This document shows positions 1 to 7,755 of a DNA stretch of 64,000 nucleotides, piece by piece (position 1 is the first letter of the stretch; each line of letters starts with the position of its first letter). The stretch is from positions 2,232,001 through 2,296,000 of the forward strand of contig NZ_CP031733.1 in the NCBI RefSeq assembly GCF_003086355.1, written 5' to 3'. The DNA is from Streptococcus chenjunshii. GTDB lineage: Bacteria > Bacillota > Bacilli > Lactobacillales > Streptococcaceae. Position numbers and translations under genes: made by a program. The notes under the pieces are model-generated. The model was not told where the DNA came from and made no database searches. It saw only the letters and a list, made by a program, of their open reading frames with translations.

Positions 1-1745
1 ATCCTCTTTGTCGAGCGATACTTCATAGATCAGACGGGCAATCTTAGATGCATCAATTGCCGAACCGCCCCCGATAGCAATAACTGTATCCGGTTTGAAA
101 TCACGCATCTGTTTAGCAATTTCGATAGTTTGTCCCAGTGTCGGATCCGGTTTGATCGTTCCATAGAGCGATGTCACAACTTTCTCATCACGCAGGGCCA
201 GCTGTGCATAAACAGTATCAACGAAACCAAACTGAACCATACCCGGGTCAGCTACAATCAGTGCGCGTTCCATTGGTTCATAGGCATCCTGCAAGTAGGA
301 AATAGCGTTCTTTTCGTAGTATGTTTTTTCCGGCAGACGAACCCATTGCGGACGGTTGCGGCGTTTGGCAACAGTTTTCACATTCAGAAGGTCGCTGGTT
401 GATAAATTGTGAGACAATGAATTTTTCCCCCATGATCCTGTTCCAAGAGTTAAGCTGGCTTCCAATGCATCCGTATAAACATCGCCGATACCGCCGACTG
501 AATCCGGTTGGTTAACCAAGACACGGGATGAATTCAAAGCATCGCCAAATTCGGTGACAAATGGGTCGGCTTGTGAGCCGATTTGGATAGCGCAGTTGTG
601 GCCTGCCCCTTGGTAGTCCAAGAGAGCAGCTACAATTTCAATACCATCCTGACGGTCCTTAGCCTTGTAAACAGACAAGAGCGGGGAGAGTTTTTCAGAT
701 GAGAGCTTTTCTCCAATGTTTTTCTTGTCCAGTTCAAACAAGAGAACATCTTTGCCTTCAGGCAGTTTTACACCAGCCTGTTCACAGATCCACTGTGCTG
801 ACATACCTGCAACCGGTCCGTTAACGCCGTGACCATCATTGAACACGAAATCTTCAAGTTTCTTGTAGTCTTTTTTAGGAACTAAGTAAGCTCCCTTTTC
901 CTGCATTTTTTCCAGCCATTCTTGATAGATTGGCGCTTCGACAACTGCTGAGTTTTCAGTTGCACAAATCATACCGTTATCGAAACGTTTTGACAGAAGA
1001 AGATCTTCGACCGCACGGTCAAGGTGAGCTGTCGCATCAACGAAGACGGCACCGTTGCCGGCTCCGACACCCATAGACGGGTTCCCTGATTTAAGAGCTG
1101 CGTTAACCATGCCCGGCCCGCCGGTTGCCAAAATCGAAGCGATCTTTTTGTTGGAAATCAAGGCACTGGTATTGGCAATTGAAGGGGTATCAATCCATTG
1201 GATAATATCTTTAGGTGCCCCAGCTTTAAGTGCTGCGTCATACAGGATTTGAGCCGCATGAGCTGAACAGTTCTGTGCTGCCGGGTGGAAGGCAAAGACA
1301 ATAGCGTTTCTGGTCTTTAAAGCTACCAAGATCTTAAACATGGTTGTCGATGTCGGATTAGTCGTTGGAACAATACCTGCTAACACACCGAGAGGAGCCG
1401 CGATTTTGATACTGCCTGACACCTTATCTTCACCGATAATGCCTACCGTTTTTTCATTTTTAATTCTTTCATAAACATTCTCTGTCGCAAAGTGGTTTTT
1501 CGTATCCTTGTCTTCAACAACACCGCGCCCTGTTTCTTCGTGCGCTTCTTTTGCCAGCTGCAGGGAAGCTTCAGATCCGGCTAAAGCCATAGCCGCTACG
1601 ATTTTATCAACCTGCTCCTGTGTATAGGTCGCATAAGCTTCCTCGGCCACCAAAGCTTTTTCAACTAAGGTATTTGTGTACTGTGCCGCAGCTTCTTCCG
1701 CGGTAAGCTCTGTCTTTTCGACATTTGTTTTTGCTTCTTTAACCA
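1..1745 (-). CDS. adhE: Bifunctional acetaldehyde-CoA / alcohol dehydrogenase AdhE (3' end outside window)
   Basis: Only the first 581 codons are inside the window; the gene runs off the left edge. AdhE converts acetyl-CoA to acetaldehyde and then ethanol, regenerating NAD+ in mixed-acid fermentation. The aldehyde dehydrogenase half is complete, with the catalytic Cys in GMICATENS near residue 260 and LATGGPGMV upstream of it. The iron alcohol dehydrogenase half begins with RALIVADPGM and reaches the nucleotide-binding GGGSAIDASK before the edge. The start is the ATG at 1743-1745, preceded by AAGGAG. A strong promoter and two Rex-like boxes lie upstream, so expression probably follows the NADH/NAD+ ratio. 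No frame break is seen in the visible part. Confidence 0.96.
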
Positions 1746-1804
1746 TTAAAAACTCCTTTACAAAAATAGCGCCGGATACTTTCCTTTAGCTTAAGAAAAG
1801 TATT

Positions 1805-1822
1805 TTGTGATTTTTTTCACTT
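1805..1822. promoter_or_regulatory. Rex-like operator over the adhE transcription start
   Basis: TTGTGATTTTTTTCACTT fits the Rex consensus TTGTGAA-N4-TTCACAA closely. It lies just downstream of the adhE -10 box, where a bound repressor would block initiation. Rex is the redox-sensing repressor of adhE in many Firmicutes; binding here is inferred. Confidence 0.7.
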
Positions 1823-1825
1823 GCT

Positions 1826-1854
1826 ATTATATAATTTTCCGCAGGTGAAATCAA
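1826..1854 (-). promoter_or_regulatory. adhE promoter
   Basis: On the minus strand TTGATT (1849-1854) and TATAAT (1826-1831) are separated by exactly 17 bp. The predicted start near 1819 leaves a leader of about 75 nt before the adhE ATG. Confidence 0.82.
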
Positions 1855-1861
1855 GTATTTT

Positions 1862-1879
1862 TTGTGATTTTTTTCATTT
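1862..1879. promoter_or_regulatory. Second Rex-like operator upstream of adhE
   Basis: TTGTGATTTTTTTCATTT is a near copy of the box at 1805-1822. It sits just upstream of the -35 hexamer, so the promoter is bracketed by two boxes 57 bp apart. Confidence 0.55.
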
Positions 1880-2057
1880 ATTTTCTCTCCCAGTATCGAA
1901 GGGCTGATTTACAGGCGTCCCAAAGCTTTTTGATAAAAACGGCAGCCACTGTACAGCTGGGAAGGAAGCTGATGGAAGGTCCCTATTATCTTTGTGTTTG
2001 CAGCATTTCAGCCGAAACCTGTCTCAGCAGTTTCCACTATGGCCTTTTATCTTGTCA

Positions 2058-2370
2058 GAACTGAACACAGCCTAAAACTCTTTGCAAAAAAGATATAGCT
2101 AAGTTTAGAATTGATTTAAAGTTAACTAGCCGTGGGCATCTGAAAGCTTTGTCGCCTTAACAGCCGACCGCATCCTTCTAATCATCCTGGCAGGGGTGCG
2201 TCTGCGAAATCGGAGATTTCGGACTTACCGCCAGCCGTAGCTGATTGAAGGCTTTGTCGTCTTAGCAACCGACCGCACCCTTCTAATCATCCTGGCAGGG
2301 GTGCGTCTACGAAATCGGAGATTTCGGACTTACCGCCTTTTCATATGGATTTCTTAGCGGTTTTTGTTTC
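2058..2370 (-). repeat. BOX-like interspersed repeat, degenerate copy with doubled core
   Basis: Read on the minus strand this has the family start (a degraded GATACAAAGCC end at 2351-2370) and the family end GAACTGAACACAGCC at 2058-2072. The core, with hairpin CGAAATC-GGA-GATTTCG, appears twice (about 2126-2232 and 2233-2340). This copy fills most of the adhE-rpsO gap; no gene is seen in 1880-2430. Confidence 0.8.
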
Positions 2371-2379
2371 TACATAAAA

Positions 2380-2420
2380 AAAACAAAGCCAAGAATCGTC
2401 TGTTTTGGCTTTGGTTTTTT
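2380..2420 (-). terminator. rpsO intrinsic terminator
   Basis: On the minus strand CAAAGCCAA pairs with TTGGCTTTG (2405-2413 and 2384-2392), followed by a run of eight T. It lies just past the rpsO stop. Confidence 0.85.
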
Positions 2421-2436
2421 AAAATGATGAGTTTGC

Positions 2437-2706
2437 TTAACGGCGCAGTCCCAATGACTGAATCAGTTCACGGTAGCGGTTAACATCTGTGCGGCGCAGA
2501 TAAGCCAGCAAATTGCGGCGGTGACCGATTTTCTTCATCAAGCCCCGGTATGTTGCATGGTCTTTTTTATGCTGTTTGATGTGTTCGTTCAAATGGTTAA
2601 TTTCCCAAGTCAAAACAGCTACTTGAACTTCTACGCTGCCGGTATCGCCCTCATGGCGCGCATACTGTGCAATAATTTCATTTTTTTTCTCTTTTGAGAT
2701 TGCCAT
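2437..2706 (-). CDS. rpsO: 30S ribosomal protein S15
   Basis: Encodes 89 residues, the standard S15 length, starting [12 protein letters not shown] and ending QSLGLRR. S15 binds 16S rRNA early in assembly of the small-subunit platform. The conserved [11 protein letters not shown] and [11 protein letters not shown] segments are present. The start at 2706 matches the family; an in-frame ATG two codons upstream (2712) sits closer to the AAGGAG and cannot be excluded. The gene stands alone, with its own consensus promoter and terminator. The leader of roughly 80 nt contains GC-rich pairs that could serve S15 autoregulation, but I cannot define a binding site. Confidence 0.97.
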   Translation of the reverse strand: MAISKEKKNEIIAQYARHEGDTGSVEVQVAVLTWEINHLNEHIKQHKKDHATYRGLMKKIGHRRNLLAYLRRTDVNRYRELIQSLGLRR

Positions 2707-2798
2707 AATCATTTCTCCTTTTATTGCTTCATCCGAGTTCTGGGTTTTGGCAGCTCCCGGAACCAAGAAAAAGTTAGTTTGTCTTTGCGACTGCTCCT

Positions 2799-2827
2799 AT
2801 TGTAACAAATTCAAAAAAGCCCGTCAA
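2799..2827 (-). promoter_or_regulatory. rpsO promoter
   Basis: TTGACG (2822-2827) and TACAAT (2799-2804) on the minus strand with a 17-bp spacer, a near-consensus vegetative promoter. Confidence 0.85.
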
Positions 2828-2906
2828 TCATTACCGGGCAAAAAGAATCGTAAGCCAGATAATTCTGATAAATGGGGCTGAACTGCTGGTTACCGATAGA
2901 ATGGCT

Positions 2907-2940
2907 GCTGCAATAGAGTTTGGATTGTCTCTATTGCAGC
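2907..2940. repeat. 12-bp inverted repeat between rpsO and def
   Basis: GCTGCAATAGAG at 2907-2918 is perfectly complementary to CTCTATTGCAGC at 2929-2940, with a 10-nt loop. Neither strand has a following T-run, so it is not a standard terminator. It lies between two divergent transcription units (rpsO minus, def plus). Function unknown. Confidence 0.6.
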
Positions 2941-3079
2941 CCCTGATTATACATGACAGAGACAGCTGCCGAGCATTTCATAAAGAAGGCTCACTTCTTT
3001 ATTTACGGGGCATTTTGTGATATAGTAGATTTGTTTGAATTCAAAATTAATTTAATGTTGAATTAATAAAGGAGATACT

Positions 3080-3694
3080 ATGTCAGTACAGGACAAATTA
3101 ATACGGCCGAGCCATAATATTAATATGGACGATATTATCCGCGAAGGGCATCCGACGCTGCGGGCGCGGGCCAAAGATGTCTCTCTTCCTCTTAAGGATG
3201 AGGACGTCATTCTGGGAGAAAAGATGCTGCAGTTTTTGAAACACTCACAGGACCCTGTGATGGCTGAAAAAATGGGGCTGCGCGGTGGCGTAGGTCTGGC
3301 AGCCCCCCAATTGGACATTTCCAAACGGATCATCGCTGTTTTGGTTCCTAATCCGGAGGATGAAGAAGGCAATCCGCCGGAAGAAAGCTACAGCCTGCAG
3401 GAAATAATGTACAATCCGCGAATTATCGCCCACTCTGTTCAGGAAGCTGCCCTAGCTGACGGTGAAGGCTGTCTGTCTGTTGACCGGGAAGTTCCCGGCT
3501 ATGTTGTCCGGCATGCCCGTGTAACCGTTGAGTACTTTGATAAACAAGGCAGCAAAAAGCGGATGAAGCTGAAAGGCTACCATGCCATTGTGGTTCAGCA
3601 TGAAATTGACCACACAAACGGTATTATGTTCTTCGACCGTATCAATGAAGCCGAACCCTTCGCCGTTAAAGAAGGCATGCTGATTATTGAATAA
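3080..3694 (+). CDS. def: Peptide deformylase
   Basis: Encodes 204 residues. Removes the formyl group from the N-terminal Met of new proteins, using a metal held by one Cys and two His. All three motifs are visible: GVGLAAPQ (residues 72-79), EGCLS (near 130) and QHEIDHTNG (173-181). The length and the insertion between motifs 1 and 2 fit the Gram-positive type 2 class. The start is the ATG at 3080, seven bases after AAAGGAG. The next gene begins 18 bp downstream with its own ribosome site, so the two are probably cotranscribed. The promoter is not clear: a TATAGT near 3021 lacks a good -35. Confidence 0.96.
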   Translation: MSVQDKLIRPSHNINMDDIIREGHPTLRARAKDVSLPLKDEDVILGEKMLQFLKHSQDPVMAEKMGLRGGVGLAAPQLDISKRIIAVLVPNPEDEEGNPPEESYSLQEIMYNPRIIAHSVQEAALADGEGCLSVDREVPGYVVRHARVTVEYFDKQGSKKRMKLKGYHAIVVQHEIDHTNGIMFFDRINEAEPFAVKEGMLIIE

Positions 3695-3712
3695 AACATC
3701 AAGGAGAACATT

Positions 3713-6343
3713 GTGAAAAGAATGATCAATTGGGTAGAAAAGCGGCAGAAACTTCTAATCAGTCTGGTCTGCGCCTTAGCTTTTTTTTCCTATGTTTTTT
3801 TGCTGCGCAATGAACTGAAAGTTGCAAATAATAACGGGAATATCAAAATTGTCGCAGCCAAGCAAAAAGATCCATTAGCGGCCGGTTACCGTGAAAATAC
3901 CAGACAGATTGCTCTTGAAGGACAACCCCTGAATGATGATGAGATTGTGCGCAATGACTGGGGAGTCTACAGCGCTGCTGTTCCTATTCCTATTAACATC
4001 ACCGAAGCCACAGATGACTTGGAAAATCCGACTATGGAAATCCAGCATGATGGACCGGTCAGAAATATTTCCTTTGAATACAGCCGCTACTATCTTGGCG
4101 GCTATCTGCAGATCTATCTGGATGATGTGCTTTATATGCAGCTCAACACATATCAGGAAGAAGAGAGCTACGAACTGCTGACTATTGATTTTCCTCAGCA
4201 TTACGGTCTAAGCAGCACCAATGCTGTCTGGTGGCTGCAGATGGCCATTTTAGCAGCAGCGCTGCCGCTTTTTGTGCAGCTGGAACTCTATAAACGGCTG
4301 CCCTTCCGGCGGTTCCTGCTGGCTTTTATCTTGCTGGCTGCTTCCTATTATGCCTTAGCGGCGGGCTTGAACTATACCCTGCCGCAAAGCTTCGTTTTTT
4401 CCAACACCCTATACAGCTTCAATAAAGCTATGCTGGTGCTGACGTTATTCACTTTTTTTGCTTTAATATTGGGTCAGGTTCTGTTCTACTTTGTAAAAAC
4501 ACGCTGGCGCTATTGGGGACAGCTCCTTTACTTGCTCCTGATTGTGCCCGCTCCCTTTTTAACTTTTTATCTGCTGGAAATGCCTTCCGCTTATGATTCC
4601 TATCTAAAAGCTGCGGATATTCCGGCTAATCTGGCTATCATTACTGTCATCTGGCTGACGTTGGCTATGCTGACGACTTCCCTGCGTATGGCAAGTATGC
4701 TGGCTGCTGCGGGCGGACTGATTATGGGCATTGTCAATAAAGCGCTGATTGCTATCCGGTCCACACCGCTTCTGGCCTATCATTTCCTGCAAATTCGCGA
4801 TGGTCTGAATGTTGCGCAGAACACCAAAATCACTGTTGAATTAATTATTCCGGAGTTAATCTTTTTAACCGCCTTTTACCTGATTGCACTGGCTTTCCTG
4901 CCGCCTTCCAGAACATTATTTGCCTGGCCTGAACCGCTTCCGTTTTGGCAAAAACTGCCGAACCGCTTAGCTTTTCTAAGAAAAACACTTTACCAGAAGC
5001 TGATAATCTCGGCTGTTGGTATCCTGACCGCACTCTTTGCCCTAAGACCTCTAGTTTATCATATCGCTAACAGTGTGGATATGGATTTGCTTTTCTTTTC
5101 CATGCAGAAAACCTACTATGAACATGGTTTTGCCCTTTCATTTACAAGATTTTATGAGGTTTCACAGATTACTGAACCAGAGGGATACAGTAGCGAGGCC
5201 GTAACAGATATTTTGGATCACTATCCCAGAAAAGACAATTCTGCCAAGCAGAAACCTAATATTATCATTATCCAAAATGAATCGCTGACTGACTACGGTC
5301 AGCTGACCTCTCTGAACTTTAGTCCCGATCCGCTGGAATTTATCCATTCCATGACCGATAATACAATTAAGGGGGCTTTTTATGCCTCTGTATTGGGCGG
5401 CGGTACTGCTAATACTGAGTACGAGGTGCTGACCAGCAACAGTTTAGCGATTTTGCCGCCAAATGCTTTCCCTTATCAGCAGCTGATTACTTCTCCCAAA
5501 AATAACATAACCAGTGCTTTAAACAGTTACGGCTACCAAAGCGTGGCCGTTCATCCCTATCTCGAAAATTTCTACCGGCGCAATCTGGTCTATGATTATT
5601 TAGGTTTTGATGAGTCCTATTTTAATAATTCTAAGCCTGCAATCTCCGATCTTGTTGACGTTGAGAATCTGCGGGGTTATGTCAGCGACGAATCCCTTTA
5701 TCAAGCCAGCCAAAAGCTGATTGAAGACACAGATGACCCCCTCTTTAATTTTATCGTGACAATGCAGGGGCATGAGAGCTACGGTCTTTCAGAAGAAGAA
5801 AATCCAAGGACTGTCTCTATTACCAACAGCCCCGATGACAGCAGCGCCACCGATTTTCTATCCAGTGTGAGGGCTTCTGATCAGGCGTTCAAAGATTTCA
5901 TCAACTCTCTTAACGCTTCGGATGAACCCACTGTTGTTATCATGTACGGTGACCATCAGCCCGAGCTCTCCAACAGTTATTTTGAGCCGGCTTTGGATGC
6001 CAATGACCCCAGCGCTAAATACCAAACCCCTTTTATCATGTGGGCTAACTTTGATTTGCCTCAGGACGATGACATCAAGCTCAGTCCTAATTACCTTGTG
6101 CCTTATCTCCTCAGTACTCTGACAAAGACGGATTATCCGCTGCCGGTCTCCTCTTATTACCAGTTCCTCTCCGAACTGCAGCAGCAAATCCCGATTATGA
6201 CCACTTGGGGCTACTATAATGCCGATTACGCTTACTCTGCTGAAGCACCTGCTGATAATCAGCTGCTCAGTCAGTACCGCCTGATTGGCTACAATAATGT
6301 GGTGGATAAAAGCGCCTTGAGCTTGACAAACTATTATGAATAA
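3713..6343 (+). CDS. LTA-synthase-like membrane sulfatase / phosphoglycerol transferase family protein
   Basis: Encodes 876 residues. One N-terminal membrane segment (about 13-31) is followed by a roughly 140-residue extracellular stretch, a multi-pass region (about 170-445), and a C-terminal alkaline-phosphatase-fold domain. Sulfatase motifs are NIIIIQNESLTD (metal-binding Glu, about 515-526), GGGTANTEYE with the presumed catalytic Thr near 565, and YGDHQPEL near 745. Family members transfer glycerol phosphate to surface polymers or glycolipids. Classic LtaS has five TM segments and about 650 residues, so this larger protein is a paralog class rather than LtaS itself; the substrate is not readable. 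The start is GTG at 3713, six bases after AAGGAG; the ATG at 3722 is too far. A terminator follows directly. Confidence 0.85.
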   Translation: MKRMINWVEKRQKLLISLVCALAFFSYVFLLRNELKVANNNGNIKIVAAKQKDPLAAGYRENTRQIALEGQPLNDDEIVRNDWGVYSAAVPIPINITEATDDLENPTMEIQHDGPVRNISFEYSRYYLGGYLQIYLDDVLYMQLNTYQEEESYELLTIDFPQHYGLSSTNAVWWLQMAILAAALPLFVQLELYKRLPFRRFLLAFILLAASYYALAAGLNYTLPQSFVFSNTLYSFNKAMLVLTLFTFFALILGQVLFYFVKTRWRYWGQLLYLLLIVPAPFLTFYLLEMPSAYDSYLKAADIPANLAIITVIWLTLAMLTTSLRMASMLAAAGGLIMGIVNKALIAIRSTPLLAYHFLQIRDGLNVAQNTKITVELIIPELIFLTAFYLIALAFLPPSRTLFAWPEPLPFWQKLPNRLAFLRKTLYQKLIISAVGILTALFALRPLVYHIANSVDMDLLFFSMQKTYYEHGFALSFTRFYEVSQITEPEGYSSEAVTDILDHYPRKDNSAKQKPNIIIIQNESLTDYGQLTSLNFSPDPLEFIHSMTDNTIKGAFYASVLGGGTANTEYEVLTSNSLAILPPNAFPYQQLITSPKNNITSALNSYGYQSVAVHPYLENFYRRNLVYDYLGFDESYFNNSKPAISDLVDVENLRGYVSDESLYQASQKLIEDTDDPLFNFIVTMQGHESYGLSEEENPRTVSITNSPDDSSATDFLSSVRASDQAFKDFINSLNASDEPTVVIMYGDHQPELSNSYFEPALDANDPSAKYQTPFIMWANFDLPQDDDIKLSPNYLVPYLLSTLTKTDYPLPVSSYYQFLSELQQQIPIMTTWGYYNADYAYSAEAPADNQLLSQYRLIGYNNVVDKSALSLTNYYE

Positions 6344-6344
6344 A

Positions 6345-6376
6345 TAAAAAAAACTCACCTGATGTGAGTTTTTTTA
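6345..6376. terminator. Bidirectional terminator
   Basis: AAAAAAACTCAC-CTGAT-GTGAGTTTTTTT is symmetric, with an A-run and a T-run. It ends the def-sulfatase unit on the plus strand and could also end the FMN reductase transcript arriving from the right. Confidence 0.88.
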
Positions 6377-6448
6377 TTAGAACTAGAACTCTGTGAAGCT
6401 CGGTTAAAAAGCCTAGGTTCATGTTGTACAGGCTGGGCTGCTGCAAAA

Positions 6449-6997
6449 TCAGCCCTTCAGGGCAGACAGAACTGCTTCTGCCTGTTTGCCTAATTCTTCC
6501 AAAATATCATCGCTTAAGGTCAGTTCTCCTGTTGCCCAAGCTTCATCATTAATGCGGGAAGCTGTTACCTGATCTACAAAATTGGTCCGAATAAACGGAA
6601 GCAGAGCGCGGTAAATATCTGCAGCCTGTTCATGACCGCCGTTAGCCAGAAGAGAAACTGTAGTGACTTTACTGTCAATAGCGGAAGGGCCTGATGGATC
6701 TGCAAGATCAACTGCACGCGATGCCCAGTCTAACAAATTTTTCACTGGTCCTGGAATTGAAAAATTATAAACCGGCGAGAAAATCCAGACAGCATCTGCT
6801 TCCTGAATAGCCTTGCGGACTTCTGCTACTGCAGGCAGTACCGGAGTTTCAAGATCCTGATTAAAAATAGGCACTTGACTGTAATCTAAATATGAGACCT
6901 GTGCTTTTCCGGCGAGGATTTTTTTCGCTGCTTGAGCCATTTGCAAATTAAAAGAACCTTCACGGAGGGAACCGACAACAAATAAAATAGATTTCAT
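6449..6997 (-). CDS. NADPH-dependent FMN reductase family protein
   Basis: Encodes 182 residues from the ATG at 6997. Flavodoxin-like fold: [17 protein letters not shown] is the first strand plus the phosphate-binding GSLR.GSFN loop, and [19 protein letters not shown] is the FMN-contacting YN.S.PG segment. Members reduce FMN, azo dyes or quinones with NAD(P)H in the cytosol. The start at 6997 follows AAGGAG at good spacing. A second ribosome site, AGGAG, precedes an in-frame ATG at 7042 and would add 15 residues ahead of the first strand. The gene lies downstream of a MarR gene on the same strand with its own promoter full of palindromes, so MarR control is likely. Confidence 0.85.
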   Translation of the reverse strand: MKSILFVVGSLREGSFNLQMAQAAKKILAGKAQVSYLDYSQVPIFNQDLETPVLPAVAEVRKAIQEADAVWIFSPVYNFSIPGPVKNLLDWASRAVDLADPSGPSAIDSKVTTVSLLANGGHEQAADIYRALLPFIRTNFVDQVTASRINDEAWATGELTLSDDILEELGKQAEAVLSALKG

Positions 6998-7063
6998 TTC
7001 TTCTCCTTTAAAAAACTGTTTTAGTGAGCTAATAAAAGACATGTGCACTCCTATCTGTTTACT

Positions 7064-7124
7064 GCTATATAGCTACATTTATTACTATGTAGTAAATTAT
7101 AAAACAGCTTGCTGCTAAAGTCAA
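7064..7124 (-). promoter_or_regulatory. FMN reductase promoter with palindromic operator candidates
   Basis: TTGACT (7119-7124) and TATAAT (7096-7101) are spaced by 17 bp on the minus strand. Just downstream of the -10 lie CTACAT/ATGTAG arms (7073-7078, 7087-7092) and a perfect palindrome GCTATATAGC (7064-7073). The symmetry suggests a repressor site, most plausibly for the adjacent MarR protein. Confidence 0.7.
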
Positions 7125-7133
7125 TCATAATGC

Positions 7134-7559
7134 TTATAAGTCTTTAAACCTTTTCAGCAAAGCAGTCAGCTCTTCTTGCTCTCTTTCTGAAAGCAGAGAA
7201 AAAACGTCTTCTATTTTTTGAATATGGGCCGGAAGAGCATGTTCAATGACCTGTCTTCCTTTATCTGTCAGATCTACCAGATAGGCGCGCCTGTCATCAG
7301 GACTTGTCCGGCGGCTGACCCAGCCCTTCTTTTCCATATTTTTGATAACAACTGTCATATTGCCTGATGTGGCCAGCACATTGTCGATTAACTCTCCGAT
7401 TTTCATCTGTCCCTTGGCGTAAAGGACATCAAGGACGGCGAACTGAGCGGCTGTCAGATTATCCTCTTTATATGATTCTGAAACCTTGGTATCAATTGTC
7501 CGAAAAGCTTTACGCATGACAACCATTAACTTAACTGCTGCATTTTTAAATTCTGCCAT
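7134..7559 (-). CDS. MarR family winged-helix regulator
   Basis: Encodes 141 residues. Starts MAEFKNAAVKLMVVMRKAF and contains the wHTH core (LTAAQFAVLDVLYAKGQMKIGEL), the recognition helix around ATSGNMTVVIKNMEKKGWV, and the wing RRTSPDDRRAYLVDLTDKG. The DDRR wing motif is diagnostic of MarR. Members repress by binding short palindromes and are released by phenolics, oxidants or metals. The start at 7557-7559 follows a GGGGGAG site. The open frame continues upstream into the polC end, but nothing there resembles MarR. It probably controls itself and the downstream FMN reductase. Confidence 0.9.
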   Translation of the reverse strand: MAEFKNAAVKLMVVMRKAFRTIDTKVSESYKEDNLTAAQFAVLDVLYAKGQMKIGELIDNVLATSGNMTVVIKNMEKKGWVSRRTSPDDRRAYLVDLTDKGRQVIEHALPAHIQKIEDVFSLLSEREQEELTALLKRFKDL

Positions 7560-7587
7560 TCTCTCCCCCTCATAGTGATTTTCTTCT

Positions 7588-7616
7588 ATCCTAACACTAA
7601 TTAGGTATTTTCTCAA
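7588..7616 (-). promoter_or_regulatory. marR-type gene promoter with central palindrome
   Basis: TTGAGA (7611-7616) and TAGGAT (7588-7593) with a 17-bp spacer. The 8-bp palindrome CTAATTAG (7597-7604) lies between them, a plausible autoregulatory operator. Confidence 0.65.
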
Positions 7617-7621
7617 CTGGC

Positions 7622-7658
7622 AAAAAAGCTCCAGGCAGTCGGGCCGACTGTCCGGAGC
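7622..7658 (-). terminator. polC intrinsic terminator
   Basis: A 13-bp stem (GCTCCGGACAGTC with GACTGCCTGGAGC, one mismatch and one G-U) is followed by T6 on the minus strand, about 100 bp past the polC stop. Confidence 0.85.
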
Positions 7659-7755
7659 AAATAAGTTTATGCCGTGATGACTCGGCGGGCGGGCCATCAG
7701 ACAGGGCACTGTTTTTGCCCTTTCAGGATAAATGCCTTTTGAGCTCAACGGCTGA

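Noticed and set aside
1864..2064. 66-codon plus-strand frame upstream of adhE
   Set aside because: Begins inside the second Rex-like box and runs to the repeat edge; no ribosome site or similarity.
2740..2800. S15-binding autoregulatory leader structure
   Set aside because: Some GC-rich pairing is possible, but I could not define a conserved pseudoknot or three-way junction by eye.
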